Shown here in pieces: positions 12,891 to 24,179 of a DNA stretch of 64,000 nt. Positions within the stretch are counted from its first letter, which is position 1. Every line of letters begins with the position of its first letter. The DNA comes from Apostichopus japonicus (lineage: Eukaryota > Echinodermata > Holothuroidea > Aspidochirotida > Stichopodidae), in contig NC_092570.1 in assembly GCF_037975245.1 (NCBI RefSeq), positions 12,811,001 to 12,875,000 of the forward strand, given 5' to 3'. The position numbers and the translations under genes are program-made. The notes beneath the pieces are model-generated. The model did no database searches, was not told the origin of the DNA, and saw only the letters and a list, made by a program, of their open reading frames with translations.

Positions 12891-13525
12891 TAGCTCATAC
12901 CAGCATGCTGGTGTGAGCTATTGTTACAGTGCGGCGTCTATCACTCTATCCGTCAACAATTGGTAACACCGCTCCCACTCACATAGTATTTAATGGAATA
13001 TCATGAAACTTGGACACAAGGACCATTGGGTATAGGGCCATCAGAGATGGTCCGAAATTTGGGGTCAATGGTCACCTGTGGGCCGTAATGGGCCATTTTG
13101 TGGAAATACGCAAAATGCTTCTTCTCCTACAGATTCCATGGTACAATGTTGAGGGTTTGTCACGATAGTACTATGGAAGTTTTACCTTCAGGGTGTTCAT
13201 GAATTTGAGATCAAAGATCAACTAGGGGTCTTTTGTGGCCCGGGCCGCCGCCCTATATTTTCAAATTGCTCCTGTTCGTACAGTGTATGGCCAGTTATAA
13301 TGAAACTTGGTCACAACGTTCCTCGGGATGAGGGTTATGAGGGGTTTTCGGAAAATTGAGGTCAAATGTCATTTAGGGGGTCAATCAGGGGTCATTCTTT
13401 GTAATATTTTCAAATATCTCAATCTCCTTAAGATTTTGATGGATCATATTCAAAGTTGAACTGATGATTGTTGGATTGTGTATGAATAAGATGATGCCTA
13501 ATAATTTTTGGTCAAAAGTTAATTA
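12891..13525. repeat. Dispersed-type repeat headed by a 30-bp palindrome
   Basis: At 12891-12920 TAGCTCATACCAGCA is followed directly by its inverse with one mismatch. The downstream 600 bp contains phrases such as ATGAAACTTGGACACAAGGA and ATAATGAAACTTGGTCACAA, roughly 300 bp apart, so it is internally repetitive. I infer an uncharacterised interspersed repeat; no coding frame is convincing. Confidence 0.5.
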
Positions 13526-13532
13526 ATTACAA

Positions 13533-13800
13533 TTAATCCCCATTGTTTAAAAAAATCTGAGCCTTCACCTTTTGCCAAAGCTCCTTTAATTTGTCTCCCA
13601 GTCTCTGCAGTGTTTGTTTACATTTGTGGTTAAGCTCTGCATAGGCTGTTAGTGGAATTAAAGCAGGACTGGGAGTTGTTATTAATTGTTGAACTGTAAG
13701 CATGAGAGCCCCATAGCCAATCAGCACTTGCCGATTCTTAGAAGTCTTTGAGCCTGAGGTATGTAGGCAGCCAGCCAAAATTTTGGCAAGGAGTGCTTCA
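13533..13800 (-). CDS. Unidentified open frame truncated by the foldback element
   Basis: An open minus-strand frame of about 90 codons ends in TAA near 13536. It has balanced amino-acid composition, including a helical-looking C-terminal part (TLQRLGDKLKELWQKVKAQ). I do not recognise the family. At its upstream side the frame runs straight into the foldback terminus at 13800/13801, so any ancestral coding region or retrocopy would have been interrupted there. It could also be a chance frame. Confidence 0.2.
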
Positions 13801-13975
13801 GTATGGAACGCGAAAAGGGCAACCATATTTCGTTGTCTAAACTAAGTTTGTTGCAGTCTAAACTAAAGTTGTTGCTGCTTTTTTACCACGTTGTTGCTCA
13901 AACTCACGTTGTTATTTTAACTTCCGTTGTCTAAACATACGTCGTTGTCTAAACTTACGTTGTTGCTATCGGCGC
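13801..13975 (+). repeat. Foldback left arm, outer tandem domain
   Basis: About nine 15-18 bp units close to GTTGTTGTCTAAACTNAC. It is the inverted counterpart of 20205-20540. Confidence 0.8.
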
Positions 13976-13979
13976 TGTT

Positions 13980-15140
13980 CAAAATTGCTCAACCGCGTAA
14001 TGTAAACCAGAATGCAAAATGCATTGAGGTTTCGATGACTTCAGTACACTAGAAAGGTGTTAGTATAAGCAGAACTAGCTGTTACTATAGAAATGGCCCG
14101 AACCACCATTTTGATACATTAAATAAACACAGGTCAGTCTACTGTACGTGGCTATACACACCTGCACCAAAAACAATAGGGGTCTTGGAGGTCCAAGTCC
14201 ATTTGGAGTCACCAAACGCAAACTTGTGGAAACCTTGTTTTATAAGCTACCGTATCTCCCACAGCCAGCCTATCAGATAACATGTGCGTTAGTTCAACTC
14301 ATACGAATAGGAGGCTGCAGGGTAAACAACTTTTAAAATGTTATAATGTTATACTTATAGGCTATGCATATACGCTGTGAATGTCGGAAATCAAGTACAA
14401 CGTCGAGTGTCTAGACAAAGTACCAGCATAAAAATACTGCACTTTTAAACTGATTTCATTGAGCCCCTCCAACAATGTGTAGAGATAATCTGGGAATGTC
14501 GGTAATCAAGTAAAACGAGTGTCGAGACAAAATGCCAGCATAAAATACTGTACTTAAAATTGAATTATTGAACCATTATTTAATTATTTCGCCTGCCCTG
14601 CCACTCTTTCCTCCTCTCCAACTCCGTATATAGTACCTCGATGCTTTGACCTGCAGCGATTTCACCAGCTACCCCAACTCTTCAAATATACCCGCAAATG
14701 TAGTGTGCATATCTCGCTAAATTCCACGCAATTTGTATTAGGCCTGTTCAAACTTCGGAGTTTCAACTGCACATGCGCATATCCTGAAAATTTGTGGAGA
14801 AAAGATCATATCACCTTACCTACAACACATAGCCTTAGTCAAAACTCGAGTGTATCTTGGATGATTCGTTTCTTGCATAACATGTAAGCGGGTTTTTGGT
14901 CTAAAATTCTTAACAATGCTGAGCGAGGTTTGTGTATATTCCATTTACAATACAATCCCTTTCGCAAATCGAAACTCCGAACTGGATTGGTGTTACGAAT
15001 GAACTTGCTTGGCGTGTTTAGTAAACTAGTTCTGTGAGTCATATTGCCTACGTACTTCAATACTGTGCCCCCTCTTGTTACTCACGAAGCGCAGACTACA
15101 TCCAACCATAGAGCAACTGATCCAACATTTACCCTGGTAG
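13980..15140. other. Foldback left arm, middle segment
   Basis: This part is not mirrored on the right arm. It contains a diverged tandem duplication (about 14378-14445 and 14495-14560, both starting GAATGTCGG(A/T)AATCAAGTA) and a short inverted pair TTCGGAGTTTC / GAAACTCCGAA (near 14753 and 14963). No gene is visible. Confidence 0.55.
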
Positions 15141-15262
15141 TCAGGTGGCTTAGCAACTTTAACGTTACCGGCCGGACAAAAGCACCAAATTTTGCATGGA
15201 GTTTCTTTTCGACCTATCTATCACTTTTATCCGTGGAACCCACTTAATCGGTTCCGATTTTT

Positions 15263-15600
15263 CAAGATTGCGGCCAAAATCCAAGATGGCCGCCAGAAAA
15301 AAGAAAATGTCATATATCTGGCTGTAAAAATCAGAAATGAACAAATGAGGGGTCAATTCAGGTGTTTCCGGGGTCGCTGAAACAGATGATGGTCATGGCA
15401 TGTTGCTTGGGCCACCCATTTTCAAGATGGCGGCCAAAATCCAAGATGGCCGCCAGGAAAAAAGGAAATGTCATATATCTGGCTGTTGAAATCAGAAATG
15501 AACAAATGAGGGGTCAATTCAGGTGTTTCTGGGGTCACTGAAACATATGATGGTCATGACATGTTGCTTGGGTCACCTATTACCAAGATAGCGGCCAATA
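15263..15600 (+). repeat. Foldback left arm, inner 158-bp tandem units
   Basis: Two full units and the start of a third, beginning at about 15263, 15421 and 15583. Each has CAAGATGGCGGCC, then CCAAGATGGCCGCCAG, then AATGTCATATATCTGGCTGT, then GGTCACTGAAACA. GGCGGCC and GGCCGCC make a local inverted repeat in every unit. Confidence 0.85.
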
Positions 15601-16339
15601 TAACAGAAAATACACTTGTTGTCACTGTTAAATGTCAGTGGAAGTGTAGACTTGACTTTGAAGATTCTGATTCCTTCTGATTAGTATTGAAAATCCAACC
15701 ACCAGACAGACTTTTAGTCGATGCAGTGTGAAAATTAGACAAATTTACTATTACGTAATATTTTTGTGACGTCAACGGGGGAAGCAATTAGATAATGCAT
15801 AATTTACAATTTCAAAACTCTGCCACTTAAGAATGGCGAATCTGATTTGAATGAAACGTTACAGAATTTTGAACAATATGTAGATGCAGGCATTCATTGA
15901 ATTTGAAGTAAACATTAACTTGAACTTTTCATCTATGGAAGAACGAAAAATCAGCAAGTACTGTGTAAACTCAATAGCGACATACATTTCGTTTCCCTCT
16001 TGACGTCAACGGACCCGGATATTTAGGTAACACAAAAACGAAATGAGTTTGAAACTCAAACTTTGATATTTGGGGTTATGAAATACACTCTTTTCATCTA
16101 TGTAAGTTTCAAATCAATCCGCTGCACTTAAAGTGACCTTCAAAAATGTAAGTTAACACTTCCACTAACCTTTAAGTACATACTGAAAGTATTCGAGAAT
16201 TCTGTGTACAATGTTTCAATACGATGTTTCTTTACCAGACAGTTCACAGTCGATGTACACTATTTGGATGAACATTGCATCGACAAAGAGATATGCAAGG
16301 CAGATTTGCCTTGCTGCATTTGCATGTGTGCTTTTTATG

Positions 16340-16560
16340 TGCAAAGAAAACGGACACAGACCAAAGGTCAACAGAACCAAAAACAATCCCAGTCTGTATA
16401 ACAACCACCAAAAACCCAACTGAAACCCAAAAACAGAAATCTCCCACTAACCCACACATGTATATAACGTAGCGTTTAACGTGACGTGAAAAGGACACGG
16501 ACCCAAAGGCCAACAGAACCAATACAATAAATCACTACAAACCAGCCCCTAAAAGCAAAC
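16340..16560 (-). repeat. Two-copy repeat at the LINE 3' side
   Basis: Two segments about 145 bp apart share GGACAC(A/G)GACC(C)AAAGG and CAACAGAACCAA followed by A/C-rich sequence (near 16350-16380 and 16492-16525). They lie just beyond the 3' end of the minus-strand LINE relic and may be its duplicated 3' untranslated region. Confidence 0.5.
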
Positions 16561-16569
16561 TGCAAACCA

Positions 16570-18366
16570 CAATGAGAAAAACCCCCCACCAACCCATATA
16601 TTATGTAACGACCACACAAACCCCCACACCTAACAACTAACTCACTCCAAATTTCATCCGGGGAACGCCGTCCCGATAGTAGACGACAGGCTTGCGCCAG
16701 CGTCTACGAAATTCAGTGTCGGGAAGCCGTGCGTGGTCGGCCTCTATGCGCAACCTATGTCACTTTGCATGAGGGAGACGACAGCCTCGGCCCTCCAGAC
16801 GTCCCCATCAAAACTAGGCGGCAACTGCTGTTCCAGATGTGTCTCCTGATGATAGCGGCAAACAACAACAGCAAATCCCTAACCTATCTTGGGCACACAG
16901 AGGGCAACAAACCATACAATACAAAATCACTACTAATGGCCCACAGTGTGCAACCAATAACACCAATAACGAAGGCGTGAAACCATCATTCCCACACCAA
17001 CCGAACAAAGGGACACCCCAGCAAAAGGTGTTGCATAGTCTCGATGGCCTCACAGCCCACATGTTGACAAATCCCATCACCTAATCGCCACCTGACTAGG
17101 CGAAAATGGTTAGTGATGAGGACCCCATGTGCAATCCTCCATGCCAAGTCCCGGAGACGGCTATCTGGTGACTTACAACACACAGAACACCACACATCTG
17201 GAGTGATGGCGATTTGGCAACCCGACGGGCACACAGGCGCGGGCATTGAACATAACACAAAGGGGGCCACGTTCAGCAGAACATATGGCCCGCCCTCCTC
17301 TTTGATTCTATGAAGTGAGTCACCAATCTGAGTATACATCCCCCGAGGGGCGTGTCGCATTTGGCCGGTTATTGGAAAAGGATCCAGGCCAGTGGTGGCT
17401 AAAAAGAAACCCACACCAGAACCTAACAAGAAAGGCAAAGGGAAACGAAGGATTCTCAAACGCAACGAGCACACCTTTCAAAGGAAAAGGCGCAGTTTAG
17501 ATGGGAGGTGGACCGGAGCCAACCGGTCAAGGGGGTCTTTTACAGAACGATCCTTTTGACAAGGTTTGGTTTTCGCTTTCCCCAAATGAAATCAAAAATG
17601 ATCCTCTCCAATCTCACTAAGGCATGATCCGGTGCAGCGATCACCGTACCAGGCTACCAAAGGAGAGGAAGAATAAAACGATTAACAACTGTAACCTCCC
17701 CAGGGAGGGAAAGCCACCTCCGACTAAAAGTGTCGAGCCGTGCCCCCACCTGATCAGCCTTCTCGGCCCAAGTGGTGGCCTCGGGGGCACCATAACCTAG
17801 CCAGATGCCATTTACCCTGATCATGACATCTGACCAAGTAGCATCGAACGAGAGGGATTGGCCGCGCCAACCTCCTAAACGCAGCCCTTTGGTCTTGGAC
17901 TTGCTAAGTCTGGCACCAGTAGCCTCTTGGAAGGTGGCCAAAACCTTCAATAAAGGCTTGAAGGAGACGAGGTCTGACAAAATACAAGTGACGTCATCGG
18001 CATATTGCACGCTTGTAACTCTAGCCCCACCCGGTACATTGAAGGGTCGATAACCTAAGCATCTGTCCAGCGAGGTACTAAGCGTTTTGCTGAAGAGAAC
18101 ATACAACAACGGGGAGAGGGGACAACACCGATGGACTCGAACCTTCGAACCGGGAAGGGACCAGAAGTTAATCCGTTAACAGTGACCATGTTCGTGACGT
18201 CCTTATTTAGTAACATGACCCAACGAATAAACACTGAGTTCAATCCGAAGGACTCTAAGGTTCTGAACAGAAAGTCGTGTTCTACCATGTCAAAGGCCTT
18301 CTCCTGGTCCAAGGAGACCAGTGCACATGGCAAATCACGAACTTTAACAAACTCGATCAAGTCAAG
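16570..18366 (-). pseudogene. Decayed, 5'-truncated LINE (Tx1/L1-like) reverse transcriptase
   Basis: Minus-strand fragments in order: at 18360-18055 the reverse transcriptase motif LDQEKAFD with the following FIRWV block; at 18109-17654 the catalytic YADD (17993-18004) with the downstream SKSKT and LG(Y)G motifs; at 17474-16986 a zinc-knuckle zf-RVT-like end (DLAWRIAHG .. C..C .. ETMQHLLLGC). The frame shifts between the first two fragments just before the conserved PLSPLLYVLF-type block, and stops separate the rest, so it is dead. The endonuclease part is absent: homology starts at about 18366, the usual 5' truncation of a LINE insertion. It sits in the centre of the foldback element and so arrived after, or was carried by, that element. 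Clade assignment rests on the zinc-knuckle style and is moderate. Confidence 0.85.
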
Positions 18367-18754
18367 TTAGCAGAATTGACGTTGTGTTTATGAAGGGTGC
18401 ACAATCGTACAAAATCTTCCAATGAGTCGGTATTCACATTTGGTCGGTTTTCCCTGAAGTTACCCTATTATATAGTTGACTCAATGTAATCCGTCTTACA
18501 TGACACTCGTTACTCCCATATAATAACGGGCTTTGCGACAGTGTCTATCCACGGTCGATCACACCTCAAAGTTCCCCAATATGTCCTAAGTGGCTTCCTG
18601 AGCCAAAGTGACACAATAAGACTACCAGCCAAAACATATAGTCAGGGTGCTAGCCTGGTTTCATTAACACGTTTGAGGACGGAAGGTTTGATGGTCCCAA
18701 TCAGTAAAGGGCACATGGGTCTGAGGAATGAATATATATGAAATTTCCTTTTTT

Positions 18755-19275
18755 TCCAGGTGGCCATCTTGGATTCTGGCCGCCATCTTGGAAGTGGGTT
18801 ACCCAAGCAACATGCCATGGCCATCATCTGTTTCAGTGACCCCGGAAACACCTTTATTGACCACTCATTTGTTCATCTCCGATTTTTACAGCCAGATATA
18901 TGACATTTCCTTTTTCTGGCGGCCATCTTGGATTTTGGCCGCCATCTTGGAAGTGGCTTACTCGAGCAACATGCCATGGCCATCATCTGTTTCAGTGACC
19001 CCGGAAACATCTGAATGACCCCTCATTTGTTGATCTCCGATTTTTACAGCCAGATATATGACATTTCCTTTTTTCCTGGCGGCCATCTTAGATTTTGGCC
19101 GCCATCTTGGAAGTGGCTTACTCGAGCAACATGCCGTGACCATCATCTGTTTCAGTAACCACGGAAACACCTTAATTGACCCCTCATTTGTTCGTCTCCG
19201 ATTTTTACAGCCAGATATGTGACATTTCCTTTTTTTCTGGCGGCCATCTTGGATTTTGGCCGCCATCTTGGAAAA
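18755..19275 (-). repeat. Foldback right arm, inner 158-bp tandem units
   Basis: Three to four units inverted relative to 15263-15600, with the GGCGGCCATCTTGGATT core near 18766, 18920, 19079 and 19238. More units than on the left arm points to unequal expansion after insertion. Confidence 0.85.
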
Positions 19276-20204
19276 TCGGAGCCGATCAAGTGGGTTCCAC
19301 GGATAAAAGTGATAGATAGGTCGAAAAGAAACTCCATGCCAAATTTGGTACTTTTGTCCAGCCTGTAACGTTAAGCCTAAAAATTGTTGCTAAGCCACCT
19401 GACTATGGGTGCTTTTCAGTATTTGGAAACAACCAACTCCACGAAAATTATAGTATTTAAATAACATTTTTACGCAATGTCGAAACTTCAATGACTACTT
19501 TTGACGATGTATGACTGCAGTAGTTTATGCACACGAATTAGTGTTGCACCAGAATCATGACTTGAAGCACGTGGTCAAAGGGACCGCAAAACTTTACGCA
19601 AGTTTGCAACGAAGAAATAACTGTGGTATAAATGCACATTTTACATTATCAACTCTCAAAAGGGAGAGAACATAACATACTGTGAGATTTAAAGTCCTTT
19701 TCAGTATCAGAGATGTTGTGGTAGCTTCCCGCAAAATTCATAGATTGTCTCAACTCATAACTTTCTGTGATAAAACAATTATTCAAATATGACATTAACA
19801 ATATAAATGTAAATAACGTCCTCGGAGTTGTATCAACTATCATGTAAATATCGTTAACAACGTGATTTTGTTCGACAAATCAGGTTGTTAAGGATATTTA
19901 CATGGCTGTTGCTACAATTCCGGCATGACATTAACGATTACCCCCCCCCCCCCTCCCTTTTCGCGTTACATAGTTAAACCATCATATTTTGCGTTCATTG
20001 AGCCCTGAAGATGCAAGCATGTTTGCAGACAATGGGTAAGGGACTATTAACCAAACAAATCTCGGGAAATTTGAGAAAACATCATTGGCTGTAGTTAGCA
20101 TGAAAATCTCTGTAATAGATATGTTGTTAGCACTGCACGGAAGCAACTTGCGGTTGATTGTTAAATTTTTTTTGAAAAGAAAGAATGATGTTCGTTCACA
20201 ATGT

Positions 20205-20540
20205 GTTCACAACGGAATTTTAGATAGCAACGAAAGTGTAGACATCAACGTGAGTTTAGACATCAACCGTAAGTTAACTTAGCAACGAAAGTTTTAGACA
20301 TCAACGTGAGTTTAGACATCAACCGTAAGGTTTATAAATCAACGTGAGTTTAGACATTAAGGCGCGTTTAGTCGTCAACGTGACTTTAGACATCAACGTA
20401 AGTTTAGACATCAACGAACAACAGCAACATGGTAAACTAGCAGCAACAGCTTTAGTTTAGACAGCAACAAACTTAGTTTAGGCAACGAAACAAACTTAGT
20501 TTAGGCAACGAAATATGGTTGCCCTTTTCGCGTTCCATAC
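20205..20540 (-). repeat. Foldback right arm, outer tandem domain
   Basis: Roughly eighteen units near 18 bp; on the minus strand the unit is GTTGATGTCTAAACTCAC. The terminal 50 bp match the left end almost perfectly. The array is about twice as long as the left one. Confidence 0.8.
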
Positions 20541-20989
20541 TTCAGGTCTGCTCTGGTAGAGGGGAGAAAGTTTAATAGGGTAGGTCAGTGGTATTGTTTG
20601 AGAGAGTGGGTAAAACAGGATTTAAAGGGGGAAAATAGGAATTATAGCCAGTGGTGTGGCCAGTATTCTGCTAACGGAGGGGGGGGGGTATACCTCATGG
20701 GCCCAAAATTGGTGGAATTTGAAAAATGGCCTGAAATTTGGGGGGCCATAAAGTTCTGTGGGCCCTACATTTTTAAGCTCGAAAAGGTATGAGCTTCTGC
20801 ACCATTGGTGCTCTAGTTGACGTTTCCATTTTTCCTCTCTCACTAATGTATCTATACATATATACTACATATGGTCTAGCATAACGCGTGTGTGTGTATG
20901 GACGCCTTGAACAATAGTTCAATTGTGCAATGGAACCAACTGTGGCTGGTCTTGAACTCGACCGAGTCGTCGGGGAACATGACGCATTT

Positions 20990-21235
20990 CGGGAAGGGGC
21001 GACCGCCCCCCCCCCCCCTGAGCAAATTTTCTCTATTATATCGCTAGTAATTTAAAAATAGACAATGTTTAGATGCAACTTACAAGGCCTGGGAAGTGTC
21101 ATTTCCAGCGATCTGGGAGGCATTTTCGGCCAAAATTTTCTTGTACGCTTCGCGCCAACTCATGGTGGCGCTTCGCTTAGATAGTTTGCCTACAGGCTTC
21201 GCACTTCCGTTGGCAAATTACTCGCTACATGCCTG
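20990..21235. mobile_element. Degenerate MITE, relative of 8499-8804
   Basis: Shares TGCAACTTACAAGGCCTGGG, CATTTCCAGCGATCTGGGA, CGCGCCAACTCATGGTGGCG and the terminal TTGGCAAATT with the copy at 8499. The ends are eroded. Confidence 0.7.
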
Positions 21236-21335
21236 TTCGAATTTGTAAAGCAAAGAGCAGACATCACATAATATCAGTGAGCATGAAAATGCATGTTCAA
21301 AAATGAACAGCCTCAAAACTGTCTATGTGTGTAGT

Positions 21336-21770
21336 CAAAGGCGTAGGAGCCCAATTGGATTTGGGGCTGTAACGACTTGCCCGAAAAATAAAACCAAAAT
21401 TTTTCGCGCGCCAAGCGCGCGTTCAACATATTAATGTCAATATCATATAAGCAAGCATAGGTCATTACATCGCATGGCATCGTGTACCGTACGGTCCGTG
21501 AAAGTTGCGCAGTCATCCGCAGGGTGCTAATGTAAACAACCAAATGTCTTATGTGGATGGAGAAAAAGCATACAGATCCAATTATGTCAAAACTCTCTTT
21601 TACAGTAGTAATGGCGAATTAGTCTGCCAAGCTTAGAACTTTATTTTAATTAATAAGGAGATCATTTTTAAACTATTCATTTATTCTCAGCATATTGCCC
21701 GAATTTTCAGGGAAACAAGTTTGGTTGGGGGGGGGGGGGGAGGCTGCAGCCCCCGCCTCCTACGCCTATG
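21336..21770 (+). mobile_element. hAT-like MITE with perfect TSD (435 bp)
   Basis: Left end CAAAGGCGTAGGAGCC, right end the inverted CCTCCTACGCCTATG, flanked on both sides by TGTGTAGT (21328-21335 and 21771-21778). A shorter relative is at 50528-50859, sharing the central CATATAAGC..TTACATCGCATG block and the CTCAGCATATTGCCC(G/A)AATTTTCA block near the right end. No coding capacity. Confidence 0.88.
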
Positions 21771-22289
21771 TGTGTAGTTTTCGGGTTCGAAATATCTGAT
21801 ATCGGAAATAACTGGTATTTTTCATTTCCTTCAACCAAGTTTTATAATTGCCGTTATAAGAGGTTGTAATATTTGTACACCAATAAATTAACTGTGTCTG
21901 AATTTTCGAAAACTTCCTGACCAACATTCTTCATCATACTTCCCTCTACTCGTAGCAATTTTGACCTGTCTGTTAGGGGTTGAAGGAGGTTTTTCTATAT
22001 TGGTTGTTCATAGATTGAATTTTGTGCAACATTATGTATATGTTTTGAAGTGATTTTCTTAACGAGAAATGTGAATTTTCAAATTCTGAACAAATAATGG
22101 GCTTTAAACTTTGAAAAGTGGGGCTTTCGGATATTGTGGGCCGTGACGTAGAATCACCTACAAAAGCAATGATCCTCAGGACATGCAATGAGGTCGAACA
22201 TGATGTGTGACTGGTTACAATCTTCAAAAAGGTTATGGATGAAAAAAAAAATATTGGGAAATACTTGGTTCTCAGGCAAAAGTGTACAT

Positions 22290-22456
22290 CTGGTCGGTCA
22301 TTTTCAAGCCCGAGAAGTGCCATTTCCGGTGATCTATAGCTAGGGGGTATCAAAACCTGAAATTTTTTTTGTACGCTCCGCGCCAACCGATGGTGGCGCT
22401 CCGCTTAGATAGTAATTCGCGCCCCCGGGTTAGAAAATCCTGGATACGCCCCTGCG
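22290..22456. mobile_element. Partial MITE end (TACGCTCCGCGCCAACCGATGG block)
   Basis: Carries the GAAGTGCCATTTCCGGTGAT and GCGCCAACCGATGGTGGCGC blocks of the 8499 family and ends in GGATACGCCCCTG. The left part has no clear terminus. Confidence 0.55.
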
Positions 22457-23221
22457 CAAAACAGTATATAGTCTGCAGTACATTTCCGTCACTGCACTGA
22501 TTACACAGTATTAATACATATAGGCCTACTGAGCACGTTTTCGTGCACCCTGTACGAAACTGTGCGATGTTATCGATTAATGCCTTCACAGAAATCTTCG
22601 ACCAAACATAGATAGTATCTCATACAATCATAACAAACTAGTGTGCTAAATATGTCTAAACCGAGTCCAAAGATACGAAAAGCTTCGGGTAATTTTGAAC
22701 GGGTATATCTTCGTTGAAATGAATTAAACTTAAACTAAAATAACTTTTCGACCAATCATGAGCGAATATTTACACACAATTGCAAACCTGTTTGGGTAAA
22801 AAAATATTCGCGACCCGGATGCGAAATTTGAAGGAAGAAAAAGTCAAAGTTCAAATGTTGTCTTGAAAACGGCATAAAGAAATTGAATAGAGATTTCAGC
22901 AGGGTGCTTATATTGTTTTAATCTTTCTCCGGACACAAGTTTACAACGCCAACAGTGACTGTTAAACTGCTTTTACTTATCAAATCCTGCTCGTTTTGTT
23001 TTATTAAAAAATTGAAAAATACCCCATGGAAGACAGTACCATTTGTCTTTCCCTAATATGTATAGCATTCATACAGAAACATGCAGAATATTTTAGAAAA
23101 TAAGTATTTGATGTTTTAACACGCATGTTTTGTTCTTGCTAGCAGTGAGGAGCTGAATTAATTTAAGGTGGCGCTGTCCTCACCCAGGAAATCTAGTACT
23201 TGGGCCTCAAAACTGTATTGT

Positions 23222-24178
23222 GTATATACGAATAATAGATAATATACGTATTATAGATAATATACGTATGATAGATAATATACGTATGATAGATAATATA
23301 CGTATTATAGATAATATACGTATGATAGATAATATACGTATGATAGATAATATTCGTATTATAGATAATATACGTATACTAGATAATATGCGTATACATA
23401 AAATATACGTATACTAGATAATATACGTATACTAGATAAAATACGTATAATAAATAATACACGTATCATAGATAATATACGTATTATAGATAATATTCGT
23501 ATTATAGATAATATACGTATACTATTATAGATAATATACGTATACTAGATAATATGCGTATACATAAAAATATACGTATACTAGATAATATACGTATACT
23601 AGATAAAATACGTATAATAAATAATACACGTATCATAGATAATATACGTATTATAGATAATATACGTATAATAGATAATATACGTGTAATAGATATTAAA
23701 CGTGTAATAGATAATAACGTATAATAGATAATATGCGTATACTAGGTAATATACGTATACTAGATAATATATAAATAGATAATAACGTATAATACATAAT
23801 AACGTATAATAGATAATATACGTATACTAGGTAATATACGTATACTAGATATTATGCGTATATATAAAAATATACGTATACTAGATAATATACGTATACT
23901 AGATAAAATACGTATAATAAATAATACACGTATCATAGATAATATACGTATTATAGATAATATACGTATAATAGATAATATACGTGTAATAGATATTAAA
24001 CGTGTAATAGATAATAACTTATAATAGATAATATACGTATACTAGGTAATATACGTATACTAGATAATAGACGTATCATAGATGACATACGTATATTATC
24101 TAGTATACGTATAATAGATAATATACGTATAATAGATATTATACGTATAATAGATAATACACGTATAATAGATAATAG
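23222..24178. repeat. 18-bp satellite with 300-bp higher-order repeat
   Basis: About 950 bp of units close to ATAGATAATATACGTATT, with variants ACTAG for ATAG and occasional deletions. The segment starting at 23581 recurs at 23881, exactly 300 bp later: identical for 120 bp and differing at only two positions over 180 bp. A third related block starts near 23411. The unit contains self-complementary TATACGTATA, so single strands could fold into repeated hairpins. The period is a multiple of three, so open frames (IRIIDN repeats) appear and are not genes. Confidence 0.92.
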
Positions 24179-24179
24179 G

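Larger units (their letters stand above)
13801..20540. mobile_element. 6.7-kb modular foldback element (TU-like)
   Basis: Both ends read GTATGGAACGCGAAAAGGGC inward, followed by near-identical sequence for about 50 bp. Each arm then has an outer domain of 15-18 bp tandem units and, closer to the centre, an inner domain of about 158-bp tandem units built around GGCGGCCAAAATCCAAGATG, in mirror orientation on the two sides. A further inverted match joins the two inner arms (about 15145-15265 against 19280-19405). The centre holds a dead LINE. The 4-bp word TTCA lies directly outside both ends (13797-13800, 20541-20544) and may be the target duplication. The design matches the foldback TU elements known from sea urchins: outer tandem-repeat domain, inner domain, variable middle with insertions. 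No transposase was found. Confidence 0.75.

Noticed and set aside
15165-15380. Short frames repeated at 18642-19337 (MAARKKGNVIYLAVKIGD type)
   Set aside because: They are translations of the 158-bp inner repeat of the foldback element and appear on both strands.
16204-16522. Several overlapping frames of 65-92 codons
   Set aside because: They overlap in almost every frame over a two-copy A/C-rich repeat, with no domain or splice signals.
23222-24178. CRISPR-like array
   Set aside because: The repeats are contiguous without unique spacers, and the genome is plainly eukaryotic.
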